From: Ligustrum vulgare
Lineage: Eukaryota > Streptophyta > Magnoliopsida > Lamiales > Oleaceae
Direction: 5' to 3'
DNA: 64,000 nt
Assembly: GCA_963555705.1 (NCBI GenBank)
Contig: OY743168.1
Location: 94,652,925 to 94,716,924 of the forward strand
The notes beneath the pieces were generated by a model that saw only the letters and a program-made list of their open reading frames with translations, was not told where the DNA came from and made no database searches. Shown in pieces: positions 12,401 to 22,355 of the stretch. The position numbers were made by a program, and so were the translations under genes. Position 1 is the first letter of the stretch. Each line of letters opens with the position of its first letter.

Positions 12401-13045
12401 TTATTGGAATACAAACCAACTAAAGAAAATCCAAGAATGACAATACCAGAAGATATAGAAATAGATTTCAATCAAGCTAGAAGATTAGTAAATATGGATA
12501 AACCACAAATAGAATTTGGAAGAAGATCAATTAGCCTAAGAAGAAATACTAGTACAAGATCATTACCTGAAATAGAAAATAGAAATGATTCAGAAAAACA
12601 AATAATGACAAAAATACATAGAAAGATACCAAGAATGAATCTATCTAAAAGAAATGAGACAAAACAATTTGAAGTTATGATAGAAATTAGAATAAATGGA
12701 GAATGGAAAGAACAAAAAGTATTAATAGATACTGGAGCAACTGTATCTCATATAAAAGAAAACATAATAGGAGACTTAGAACTTAAAGTAACGAATAATT
12801 TAATTCAAATACAAGATTACTTTGGAAATATTCATCCCATGGATACTTATGTAGAATTACCAATAAGAATAAATAAAAGAAATGAAATAATCATAAACAT
12901 GTACGTAGAACATACAGGAAAGGTAAATACGGAATTACTATTAGGAACAGACTTCTTAGAGCAAGTAAAACCATATTACATAAAAGATGATAGAATGCTA
13001 TTAACAATACAAAATGAAAATCTAGTTATACCAAGGTTATTATGA
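9485..13045 (+). pseudogene. caulimovirid capsid-movement polyprotein, two stops
   Basis: One frame from ATG 9485 to TGA 13043-13045, interrupted only by TAA at 9734-9736 and TGA at 11039-11041. Visible parts in order: a lysine/isoleucine-rich helical N-terminal region; a capsid-like core (about 10550-11040); a basic arm followed by one CCHC knuckle (CYSCGEIGHISPEC, about 11431-11472); a strongly acidic stretch rich in Glu; a movement-protein (30K-like) domain at about 11860-12410; and an aspartic-protease-like domain with DTG at about 12730 and a second LLGTD-type motif at about 12940. Capsid proteins of this family package the genome, and the movement protein opens plasmodesmata. The last base pairs overlap the polymerase start as ATGA. 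The two stops mean no full-length protein could be made. Confidence 0.85.
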
Positions 13046-14995
13046 ATAAAATACAAGGAGGAAGAGAACATATTTATATACTAACCAAAATGAATTACAA
13101 TGGATATCTTAGCAGAAATTATCATGCATTGTTTGATACAGGAGTATCATCCTGTTTATTTAAAGAAAATGTATTACCCCAAAAATGTGGAGTAATAAAA
13201 AAGATAATGAAGAAAGAGTAATACTTGCAGGATTTGATGGAAGCACAAATCTAATAACTAAAGTAGTAAGGAATGTTAAAATACAAATAGGAAAATATGA
13301 ATTACAAATACCTTATGTATATCAATTTGATGATATGCCAGGGGATATATTATTAGGAAATAACTTCATAAAACAATATTATTCAATAACTATTGATGAA
13401 AAAGTTATACTTTTATCTACCCCTTGCCACCATATAGCAATTGCAATAAGAATTAATGATATGCCAGAGAAAAAATGCCTCATATAGCAGCTCAGCGTGG
13501 TGAGGATAGACAAGAATTAACACAAACAACACAATTTATGCCTAATAAAAATAGAATAAATCTAGTAGAAGAACATTTTGATCAAATTGTAATAAAAAAT
13601 ATTACAGAAAAATTATTAAAATTATCAGGAGATAATCCTTTGGAAAAATGGCACATAAATAAGCCTATGGCAGAAATTATACTAGAAGATGATACTAAGA
13701 TTATTAGTGTAAAACCAATTAAACATACACCAAAAGAATTACCTGAATTTGAAATGCATATAAAAGAAATGCTAGAAAAGAAATTTATTAGAGAATCTAA
13801 TAGTAAACATAGTAGTCCAGCCTTCATTGTAATAAAACATTCAGAACAAAAAAGAGGAAAATCTAGAATGGTAATTAATTATAAAAGGTTAAACACTTAT
13901 ACAAAAGAATTAAAATATCCAATACCAAACCAACAAGTATTATTTAATCAAATTAGAGGAAAGAAATATTTCTCTAAATTTGATCTCAAATCAGGATTTT
14001 ATCATATTATGTTAACTGAAGAATCTAGACATTTAACAGCTTTTACGGTACCACAAGGATTTTATGAATGGAATGTATTACCTTTTGGATTTAAAAATAG
14101 TCCAGGAGAATTCCAAAGGTACATGGATAAAATATTTAAAGATTATTATCATTTTATTACAGTATATATTGATGATATTCTTATTTACTCTGAAATCAGA
14201 CAAGACCACTTAAAACATCTAAATATTTTTATAGATATTGTAAGGAATAATGGAATTATATTATCAGCTACAAAAATGGAGATAGCTAAAGAAAAGGTAG
14301 AATTTTTGGGATCTATAATAAGCCAAGAAGGAATAAAACTCCAAAAACATATTGGTACAAAAATACAAGAATTTGACAATCATATAAAAGATAAAACACA
14401 ATTACAAAGCTTTTTAGGACTTGTAAATCAGACTAGGAAATATGTACCTAACTTAGCAAAACATTTAATCCCATTACAAAAAAGATTAAAAGGAAAAACT
14501 AGATGGACACCATGGTCTAAAGATGAAGAAGAAGAAGTACAAAAAATTAAAGACCTTTGTAAAGATTTACCAGAATTAGAATTACCCAAAAAAGAATGTG
14601 ATTGGATTATAGAAACCGATGCATGTGAAACAGCATGGGGAGCAGTACTTAAATATATTTATCCAAATGAGGATGAGGAAAGGATTGCACAGTATACTAG
14701 TGGCAGTTTTACTCAAACTCAAACTAATTATCATATAAATGAAAAAGAATTATTAGCTGTAAAGTTTGCTATTAAAAAATTTGAATTATTTATTGTTACT
14801 ACAAAATTCAAAATTAGAACAGATAATACACAAGTTAAATATTGGTTAACTAAAGAAATTGATCCAACTATTGCAAATAAAAGGTTAATTAGATGGCAAG
14901 TAGAACTTAGTCATTATGATTTTGAAATTATTCATATTAAGGGTACTGACAATGTTATTGCAGATTATTTATCAAGACATGGAAGACATACTTAA
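13042..14995 (+). pseudogene. caulimovirid polymerase (protease-RT-RNase H), two frameshifts
   Basis: It starts at ATG 13042, overlapping the previous stop as ATGA. The N-terminal part has a second aspartic-protease signature (DTG at about 13138) with a distal ILLGNNF motif (about 13350). The frame shifts near 13168-13185, in a C4A5 tract, and again near 13465-13475, in an A6 tract. From about 13560 the frame is open through reverse transcriptase (YIDDI, about 14167) and RNase H (TDA, about 14617; NEKE, about 14739; TDN, about 14820) to the stop at 14995. These enzymes convert pregenomic RNA into DNA. Both shifts are at homopolymers, so they are simple slippage lesions. Confidence 0.88.
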
Positions 14996-16082
14996 GAAAG
15001 TAGAAGAAATTAACTTGGCCAGGGGTCAAATGAATATCAACTATTCAAATCTATTCAACCATGTGAATACTTGCATGGCGCAGATTGTACAAATTAACAG
15101 TGAACTAGCATTTTACAAGTCAAGGGTTAATTCTCTTGAGGAAATGTACAAAGGAGGATCACAATCCTCTCCAGTGAAGAATTTATCTGTAGAACTTCCT
15201 ATTGAGGAAGAAGTATCTAATGTATCAATTATTGGAAGTTCATCTTCCAAAGCCATTAGCAAAACTATTGAACCATCTAAAGAAACTTTTTTAGAAGCTG
15301 CGAAGAAACCAGCAGTCGTAACAAAGGAACTATCAGAAAAGGAGAAAGTTATGAAGAAACTAGAGACATTCTTGAAGTATGTGGAGTATCTAAACAAGAG
15401 GACAAAAGAAGGAGAATGGCTAAGGACAATTAGCCATCAAAAAATCAATAAAGCAATTATTTTTCCAGGAGCAGAACCAAGAACAGTCAGGGGAATGTTT
15501 GACCAAGGACTTATTCAGTGCATCTACCCTAGCAAGGATATGAAGGAAATATCATTATTACCTAATTCTATCAAGGCGGCAGTGAAAACATATTTTGGAA
15601 TTACCAAAGCTGAAAAGATCTATGTCAGGATTTACTCAGCCATTCCAGAATTTATTGATGAAGAATTTCTAAGGGCAGAACATATTGTAAAACTTGGAGT
15701 AACTAGCAAAGCTATTCTTTCAGAACCAGAAATAAAACCATTTAACAAAGAGGAACAGATAAAAGCTATTCCAGAAAAAAGGGCATTGGGATTTAGAGTA
15801 ATGTACACTGAATTAAGGGATACCCTTACACAAACTAATGTTTGGGTATATGAATCTAATGATGACAAATTATTGATCTACAGCATTGCAAGAATTAATC
15901 AAGTTAATTGTCAATTATGGAAATTAAGAGAATATGCTGAGAATATACTTTCCAGCAATTTGGATCTTAGCAAAGAAGCCTATGAATATCTACATCACTT
16001 AATGGAGGTAGAAACGGGTCATAAATGTAATAATTGTGGGGACCTACTCAACTATAATGAAGATGAAGCATACCTTGTCTGA
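14979..16082 (+). CDS. caulimovirid transactivator/inclusion-body-like ORF
   Basis: An open frame of 367 codons from ATG 14979, overlapping the polymerase end by 17 bp. Its place directly downstream of RNase H and upstream of the viral promoter is that of the caulimovirid ORF encoding the transactivator/viroplasmin. The sequence shows a coiled-coil-like N-terminus, a Ser/Glu-rich linker, a central domain of about 200 residues, and a CxxC pair near the C-terminus (KCNNCGDLL). It is the only large viral frame here with no stop or shift. Its base composition is less A-rich than the two polyproteins. The assignment rests mainly on position and size. Confidence 0.65.
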   Translation: MEDILKKVEEINLARGQMNINYSNLFNHVNTCMAQIVQINSELAFYKSRVNSLEEMYKGGSQSSPVKNLSVELPIEEEVSNVSIIGSSSSKAISKTIEPSKETFLEAAKKPAVVTKELSEKEKVMKKLETFLKYVEYLNKRTKEGEWLRTISHQKINKAIIFPGAEPRTVRGMFDQGLIQCIYPSKDMKEISLLPNSIKAAVKTYFGITKAEKIYVRIYSAIPEFIDEEFLRAEHIVKLGVTSKAILSEPEIKPFNKEEQIKAIPEKRALGFRVMYTELRDTLTQTNVWVYESNDDKLLIYSIARINQVNCQLWKLREYAENILSSNLDLSKEAYEYLHHLMEVETGHKCNNCGDLLNYNEDEAYLV

Positions 16083-16243
16083 ACACGAATTATTCAAGGC
16101 ATGGGGGTTCAGACCCATGTGAAACTTTAGAAAAGCAGCAAAAATTATTGTAACTTTAGCTTTACTTTATCTACTTTAAATCTTAGCCAAGTATGTAAAA
16201 GATAGGGAATATTATCTTGTTTCCCAACTTTGCTTTTTCCAAC

Positions 16244-16307
16244 TATAAAAGGAGGAGTCTCTCCTCATTGTAAGGATCCGAAAATCATATGAGTTTTCAG
16301 CAATAAA
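16244..16307 (+). promoter_or_regulatory. pararetroviral promoter TATA box and poly(A) signal
   Basis: TATAAAAGG at 16244-16252 follows the last large ORF, and AATAAA occurs at 16302-16307. A TATA box with a poly(A) signal closely downstream is the caulimovirid layout, in which a terminally redundant pregenomic RNA bypasses the signal once and uses it on the second pass. Confidence 0.7.
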
Positions 16308-16961
16308 AATCTATATTCTCTATCTATTGTCTTTCTTTTCATTCCTAGTTCAAGATTTTCTTTCATCAAACCAATCCAGAAACAGTTAGCAGAAGGTATG
16401 AGTAACTAAACTTCACATAGATATATATGAAGCTATAAAATAGTTAGTAATACTCTATTTATTTATGAGTCCATAAGTTTATTCTTTATAAAACTTTTGT
16501 TAAAAGAGTACATCCAGAGGTAGGAAACGAAACTGGATTGTGCTAAACCTCTTTGAAGTGTTTGTTTAAGTGTTAAACAGAAAAGTGTTGGAGTAAGTCT
16601 TTCGAGCATCCTTTAATGCATAAGTCTTTCGAGCAGCAACGATCTTCTATGAAGATGTGTTTAATACTTAGATAAATAACTGAAGAGTATTTGGTCAAAA
16701 ATCTTTTAAAATCAGATTTACAAAGAAGCGTGATGGACCCATAGATAGAAAGAAGTATTATTGATTATTTATAGTGGATTATATATCGTCTTTTTTATTA
16801 ATATTATACAATTACTGTTATTATAGTCTTAAATTTATCATTTTGCTTATGATATCTCTTGCATGTTTTTATATATTGAAAATTTGTCTTTACTATTCCT
16901 AGAATTAACTATTGGAAAAGGATTTGAATTAATAGCTTAAATTTAAATAGTTTTATAATTT
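16308..16961 (+). other. pararetroviral leader
   Basis: About 650 bp without a long ORF between the poly(A) signal and the next small ORF, corresponding to the long structured leader of caulimovirid pregenomic RNA. Direct repeats AAGTCTTTCGAGCA are visible at about 16593 and 16622. Confidence 0.55.
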
Positions 16962-17298
16962 ATGAATTCAGAACATTTAATAGAACTAAATCCTTCAGAA
17001 GTAAACGACTTTAAGTATTTAAGAGAAGAAACAATTAAACAATTAGAAATTGTAAGAGAAGATTTAGGAAGATTTTATGATTTATTAGACTACGCAATAA
17101 AAGAACCCACATTCACAGATTTTTCACAATTTACTAGAATTATAGTAAATAGAGGAAGAATAATTAGTGATCTAGAGAAAAAAAATTGAAGAATTAAATA
17201 TAATTATTGAAGAAAAGAGTTTAACATATAATAGTATATATTACGCATTTTATGTAAACAATAAATTTAGAGATATAGACATAACATCAGAAAATTAA
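16962..17298 (+). pseudogene. caulimovirid small ORF (a), frameshifted
   Basis: ATG at 16962 opens a frame that stops at 17189. One base of slippage in the A8 run at about 17179-17186 lets the same acidic, helical protein continue to TAA at 17296-17298, giving about 112 residues. It is the first ORF after the viral leader. Function unknown; a small assembly or virion-associated role would fit its place. Confidence 0.55.
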
Positions 17299-17506
17299 AA
17301 GAATTTAACTAGAAGGATAACATAGTAATTGAACATCCAAAATTTTTGTCTTTTAGTCGTTAGTACAACTGTTAGTACAATTTTGTTAGTAAGTGTAGCA
17401 AGATGCTTCCTAGAATCTTCAAAGAATAAGGAATCTTCCCTCCCACAAAGGGTATTCAGGGTAGACTTTTTTATACTTTTGAAAGAGCAGTAAATTTCTA
17501 TGCCCT

Positions 17507-17515
17507 TTATAAATT
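17507..17515 (+). promoter_or_regulatory. candidate TATA box of the GDU-like gene
   Basis: TTTATAAAT lies 55-63 bp before the ATG at 17570. The viral insertion ends only about 190 bp further upstream, so any distal promoter has been separated by the virus. Confidence 0.4.
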
Positions 17516-17569
17516 CATGGAAAAAGAACCAATTCAATCCCAGCAAATCAAATCAAACATACAAGAAAA

Positions 17570-17833
17570 ATGAGATTTGCCAACACTTCAACATGGAAAT
17601 CTCCAATCCCATACCTGTTTGGGGGGATAACAGTAACATTTGCTCTCATTGCCTTCGCATTAGTCATTCTTGCATGCACTCGACAGAAGAAACCTTCTGG
17701 TTTTCAAAATGAAGCCGCAGAGTCCATCGGAGCTGCCACTAATATCGAGCCAGTAAAGTTAGTCGTCATGGCGGGAGACGACGTGCCTAAGTACCTGGCT
17801 GCGCCATCTTCCTTCGAGGGATCACAGTATTAG
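17570..17833 (+). CDS. GLUTAMINE DUMPER-like membrane protein
   Basis: A single-exon frame of 87 residues. It begins with a short polar N-terminus and SPIPYLFGG, followed by one hydrophobic segment (about residues 15-35, ending in LACTR). After a polar loop comes the VMAGD motif with a nearby YLAAPSS, matching the conserved VIMAGD...FLATP block of plant GLUTAMINE DUMPER proteins. These single-pass membrane proteins influence amino-acid export and interact with ubiquitin ligases. It is shorter than most family members, which are usually above 100 residues. The start is chosen because an upstream ATG (17518) is in another frame and terminates at 17574. The viral insertion ends just upstream, so the gene may depend on a very short native promoter. 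Confidence 0.8.
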   Translation: MRFANTSTWKSPIPYLFGGITVTFALIAFALVILACTRQKKPSGFQNEAAESIGAATNIEPVKLVVMAGDDVPKYLAAPSSFEGSQY

Positions 17834-18257
17834 CAAACATCGATCGTAAGATTTCTTCTTTAAGTGAACTATGTAGAAAAGTCTTTGCACAAGAACTGGC
17901 CAGGTGCAATGCAGAAAGAATTGTAATTTTCAAAAAATTTCTGAATTTAGCTTTCTTCAATGGTTCGTTTCACTAACAGTTACCAAATACCATCATATAG
18001 GTGAGGTGCAAAAAAATCGAGAATGAGACAGTATTGGACAAAACCAAGAACGAGATCGATCGATATGACTAAAAAATAACTAAATACATTAAATATTTTA
18101 TACTTTTTATTAATGGACTATCAGGAATTACACAGAATGGAAGAATCCATAGCCACGGCATTTTGGCTTCGAATGGGATTCTGGGAAGAAAGGGCCGAAG
18201 GGAATATCATTTATATAATTTTATATATATATATAATTAAAAGTTTGAGAAGTGAAA
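17834..18257. other. intergenic, GDU-like 3' region
   Basis: Holds the likely 3' UTR of the GDU-like gene and AT-rich sequence; nothing else recognised. Confidence 0.5.
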
Positions 18258-18329
18258 GGGCATTTGGTCTAGTGGTATGATTCTCGCTTAGGGTGCGAGA
18301 GGTCCCGAGTTCAATTCTCGGAATGCCCC
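18258..18329 (+). tRNA. tRNA-Pro (AGG)
   Basis: A 72-nt cloverleaf. The acceptor arm is GGGCATT paired with AATGCCC. The D arm contains GGTCTAGTGGTATGATT. The anticodon stem CTCGC/GCGAG encloses loop TTAGGGT (anticodon AGG), and the T arm contains GGTTCAA-like GAGTTCAATTC. A T4 tract follows at about 18334. Box A and box B are both present. Confidence 0.95.
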
Positions 18330-18594
18330 TAACTTTTCATTTCTGCTTTCTTCCAAAGGCAGAACATTTTCTGGTCGTTCGTTTCATTTTATTTTTTAAT
18401 TTTTTCTTACCTTTTTTTTTTTTTTGGAACTTTTTGGGATTTCACAAGAATAGAAAAATAAATCGGACTAAGATTATATTCAATCATTTTTTAGGTCTGA
18501 TGGATTTGACACAAAAACGGAAAAACTTAACTGATACAAAGAGCAAAAAAAAAAAAAAAAAGAAAAAAAGAAAAAGAATACAAGTTTAGCTAAA

Positions 18595-18666
18595 GGGGCA
18601 TTCCGAGAATCGAACTCGGGACCTCTCGCACCCAAAGCGAGAATCATACCACTAGACCAAATGCCC
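18595..18666 (-). tRNA. tRNA-Pro (TGG)
   Basis: The reverse complement gives a 72-nt tRNA nearly identical to the one at 18258-18329. The loop is TTTGGGT (anticodon TGG) and the T loop has the canonical TTCGATT. T-rich terminators lie downstream on this strand in the A-rich stretch 18541-18575. The two genes converge with about 265 bp between them. Confidence 0.95.
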
Positions 18667-19569
18667 GGTGTTCGTGTAAGAACATATTTGTTTTATTCTT
18701 ACTTTGTTAATGCTAATTAAGGTTAAACTTCTTGTGAATTTCTATAATTTATATCTGGTCTTTACTTCGAATATAGTACTGATTTTTAGGAAATAAATAT
18801 TTACCCGCTATTTGTATATACATCCAATTTTATGCAAAATATTCCAATCATGAAATGCATGCCATTTTTTTACATTTCCCAGTTACCACTCAATTCATAA
18901 GTCACACCAAATGGAGTTTTAATTCACCTCGCTTTTTTAAGTAAAACTAATAATTTTTTGAAGTATCACTATTCAGTTTTCACATTAGTTTTGAGATGCA
19001 GAGTCTATAAGCGTGTTTATGGGTTAAACATTATGCTTCCAACATTACGACTTTATGGCAATTTATGATGGTCACTGAATTTGATTGAATTTACGATTTA
19101 GTCACGCATGAATGTGATAGGAGGTCCATCATTCTCATATCGGACAACTAGTGAATATTCGAAGGTTGAGATAGTAATCTTATCACTCTAGGAAGTGAAA
19201 TTCCCCAAAAAGTCCTCAACTATGGAAAGATTCATGTTATTGAGGAGGGAAGAACCACCTTCATTTTCAATAAAAAAAAAACTTGAGATGTATCAACCAT
19301 TCAACCTGCAGGCATCAAAGATGAACAAAACAGAAGGAATAAATATGAACTCACGTGACAAATATAATACCAAAACAGAGAATACAATTTTCCATAACAT
19401 TTCCGGTTTAATTGTAACACAAATAGAGAAGATATACTGACTTTGAAAGGGGAAATAAATCTTACAACACAAGAAAAGTACAAGGGTGAGCTCTGATAAG
19501 CATTGAATGTCAGATCAATTTTATTACGAAGGATGTGTACTGCCGCTGCGTCGAATAACTGGAGAACTC
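18667..19569. other. intergenic region and PGD 3' UTR
   Basis: No gene supported. The part next to 19570 is the 3' UTR side of the PGD gene on the minus strand. Confidence 0.5.
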
Positions 19570-21039
19570 TTAATTCTTTATATTTTTAGCAAGTTTGAAC
19601 CACTCAGTGTGGAAGGATCCCGGTACATCGACTCTTTCATATGTATGAGCGCCAAAGTAGTCTCTTTGAGCTTGGACCAAATTAGCCGGCAATCTCTCCC
19701 TTCGGTAAGTGTCAAAGTAAGCAAGACTAGCAGACATGCCAGGGGTGCTAATGCCTGAGTTAATGGCGAGGCATACGACTCTTCTCCAAGCAGACTGCCT
19801 GTGAATTATTTCATTTGCAAACTCAGGGTCCACAAGGAGGTTAGCAAGATCGGGATTTCTGTCATAGGCCTTCTTGATCCGGTCTAAGAAGATTGCTCGA
19901 ATAATACAACCTCCCTTCCAGATCCTAGCCAGTTCCCCCAATTTCAAATCCCATCCCTTTTCTTTGCTCTTCGCGCGGATCAGATTCATCCCTTGTGCAT
20001 AACTGCATATTTTAGATGCATATAGAGCTTTCCGAACATCGTCAATTAATTTTTCCTTATCGACCACCTGATCGGTCAGAATATCGCCAAAACCACCCGA
20101 TTTGAAGACTTTGGCTGCTTCTGTTCTTTCTTCCTTCAATCCACTAAGAAATCTTGAATCCAAAGAAGATTCAATGGTGGGAGCAGCAATTGATAACTCA
20201 GCAGCCTGTTGAACTGTCCACTTACCAGTACCCTTCATTCCAGTTTTATCCAAGACCTTGTCAACCAAATAGCCATCTCCCTTATCATCCTTAATGCTAA
20301 AAATATCTGCAGTGATTTCAATCAAGAAACTTAAAAGTTCCCCTTTGTTCCATTCTGAAAAAACATTTTGTAGTTCCTCGTTTGACAGTTTTCCGACTGA
20401 TTTCAGCACATCATAAGCCTCAGAAATCAGCTGCATATCACCATACTCAATTCCATTATGGACCATCTTCACAAAATTACCCGAACCTCCACTTCCAATG
20501 TAAGTCACACAAGGACCACTATCTGGGACTTGAGCTGCTACTTTAAGAAGGATGTCTTCTATGTATTTGTAGGCCTCAAAAGACCCTCCTGGCATCAAAG
20601 ACGGTCCATTTCGAGCACCCTCTTCACCGCCAGAAACTCCCATCCCAAGGTACTGAAGGCCTAATTCTGCCGTAGCTTTCTCCCTTCTCTCAGTGTTCTC
20701 ATACCACTCATTTCCACCATCAATTATACAATCACCTTTCTCCATGTAAGCAGAAAGTGTTTTGATGGTCTGATCAACAGGAGCCCCTGCCTTAACAAGC
20801 ATTATAATTACACGAGGTTTTTGGACCGAATTAACAAATGATTCAGGATCGTGGAATCCATAAACAGGAAGTTGTCCTTCCTTTTTTGCTCTTTCAACAG
20901 TTTCATCAACTTTAGACGTGGTTCGGTTGTAAACAGATATTGGAAAGCCTTTCTCAGCGATGTTGAGGGCTAGATTTTGTCCCATAACAGCAAGACCAGC
21001 AAGGCCTATTCTCATTAATTTCGAGGATTGATCAGCCAT
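19570..21039 (-). CDS. PGD: 6-phosphogluconate dehydrogenase (decarboxylating)
   Basis: A 489-residue enzyme in one uninterrupted coding exon. It oxidises and decarboxylates 6-phosphogluconate to ribulose 5-phosphate, making NADPH in the oxidative pentose phosphate pathway. Visible are the N-terminal nucleotide-binding motif GLAVMGQNLALN (about residues 13-24), NRTTSKV, the substrate loop VSGGEEGARNGPSLMPGG (about 130-150), the catalytic segment NFVKMVHNGIEYGDMQ (about 185-200), and the C-terminal RRDYFGAHTYERVD-like block (here AQRDYFGAHTYERVD). The length is that of plant cytosolic/plastidial forms. There is no long transit peptide, and the C-terminus (KNIKN) is not a peroxisomal signal. 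A good acceptor (GTTGGCAG|GATAAAG) lies 8 bp before the ATG, so the 5' UTR is spliced; the intron holds a whole retrotransposon (21089-26959). The ORF has no lesion and the gene is probably functional. Confidence 0.97.
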   Translation of the reverse strand: MADQSSKLMRIGLAGLAVMGQNLALNIAEKGFPISVYNRTTSKVDETVERAKKEGQLPVYGFHDPESFVNSVQKPRVIIMLVKAGAPVDQTIKTLSAYMEKGDCIIDGGNEWYENTERREKATAELGLQYLGMGVSGGEEGARNGPSLMPGGSFEAYKYIEDILLKVAAQVPDSGPCVTYIGSGGSGNFVKMVHNGIEYGDMQLISEAYDVLKSVGKLSNEELQNVFSEWNKGELLSFLIEITADIFSIKDDKGDGYLVDKVLDKTGMKGTGKWTVQQAAELSIAAPTIESSLDSRFLSGLKEERTEAAKVFKSGGFGDILTDQVVDKEKLIDDVRKALYASKICSYAQGMNLIRAKSKEKGWDLKLGELARIWKGGCIIRAIFLDRIKKAYDRNPDLANLLVDPEFANEIIHRQSAWRRVVCLAINSGISTPGMSASLAYFDTYRRERLPANLVQAQRDYFGAHTYERVDVPGSFHTEWFKLAKNIKN

Positions 21040-22355
21040 TCTTTATCCTGCCAACACTGGAACTTGTAATTTTAAGGAACTTTCAAAGTGTTAATTTCCT
21101 TTCTCAAATAAATATGCTATAATGAAGTTGACACAAAACTTGAAACAAAGAATCAAGAAGAAATCAAAATATTGCAAATTGACTTGAATCGCAAAGAATG
21201 CTGTCCTAAAAGCGAAATTTGCGCCATCTCGAAATGAGAATGCTAAAAGGCCTCCAAACAAATTGCTTTAACGGATTTCAAGCCTCAAACCAAGTATCAA
21301 ATAGTACAATTGATAAACTTGGAGAAATAGGAACAAGAAGAGCAAATTTGATGATTCCAAGTATAAAATTCAAGACTTTTGGATGATAATCACTATTGAA
21401 AGTATATTGATCAAAACGTATTCAAAACCATGAATTCTATACCTATTTATAGAATTCTATCATCCCTTTCGTTGTTCATGCAACTCTTCACGAAAGAGTG
21501 CCAAAAATAGTTGAAAAGGTGCATGAGAAATTCTGAAAAAATTCTCCAACGGTCAAATTTTTAGGCCACGCGATCGCGCGATGCCTCGAAAAAACATGCA
21601 GTGACCATTATCACTTAACCACGCGATCGCCGGACCATCAACCACGGGATCGCGTGGTTCTTCATTTTGGCCAAACCTTTAGGTCCGGTCCGGACCATTT
21701 AGTCCGTCTAGTTGTATTTGGTCCGATTTTTGCACTTTTTGGACCGGTTCTCGCACTTTTTCAACTTTATTTATATATTTGAACAACATTTTCATAACAA
21801 TCCCCCACTTGTTCAAATATATGAACTCAACTTAGAATCATAAACGATGTCATGCATAAAACAAGGTATCTTTCGATTTTAACCTTATATTAGTGCTAAT
21901 ATTGCAAAGTAATATCGAGATCCCAGGTAGCCTTGGCTTTGAACCAGTTATCCCTTATGACATTACCGGCGATATTGCACACGTGAACATTCTTGCTCAA
22001 TACGTTCCACACAATTTACTTTGACGCGTTAATGGCCTTGCGCCCATCCGAATTCATGAACTTTTCAGAAAGTAACTCCAAAACTTTCCTTGAAGCGGCA
22101 CCACTTCTAAGTTCATATAGGAGAAATTCTTACAGTGTCTTGGTAACTTTTAAAAACACTTGTACTAAGTACTGAATTTCTTTAAGATTTGTTCAACCCT
22201 CCAAACAGTTACCCCAGCACTTGTATCCTTAAGATAGGGCCTTAAAATAATTTTCTAAGTGCTGCAACAATTCAGTTATTGAATGACTTGTTACCCTTTG
22301 AACCCGTGAATTACTCATTTCGTAATGACAGGTAGGGTTTCCGTCATTGGTGAAT

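Larger units (their letters stand above)
8953..17318 (+). other. endogenous pararetrovirus (Caulimoviridae), nearly full-length
   Basis: About 8.3 kb of very A-rich sequence carrying every module of a plant pararetrovirus on one strand. These are two small ORFs, a tRNA-Met primer site, a capsid/zinc-knuckle/movement polyprotein, protease-RT-RNase H, a transactivator-like ORF, and a promoter with TATA box and poly(A) signal. Each module occurs once, and the length fits a single caulimovirid genome linearised between the two small ORFs. There is no integrase and there are no LTRs, as expected for virus-derived DNA. Capsid before movement protein, a separate polymerase ORF and a downstream transactivator recall Cavemovirus and Solendovirus rather than Badnavirus, but I do not assign a genus. 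Stops and frameshifts mark it as a non-functional fossil. Ends are approximate. Confidence 0.85.

Noticed and set aside
8959..17395. Inverted similarity between 8959-8993 and 17357-17395 around the viral insert
   Set aside because: Both consist of simple CTAAC/GTTAG repeats, so the match may be low-complexity; not strong enough to call terminal inverted repeats.
17518..17574. Upstream ATG as start of the GDU-like gene
   Set aside because: It is in another frame and stops after 18 codons; at most a short upstream ORF.
18293..18589. 98-codon frame over the first tRNA gene
   Set aside because: It reads through a tRNA gene and low-complexity T/A tracts; no coding signal.
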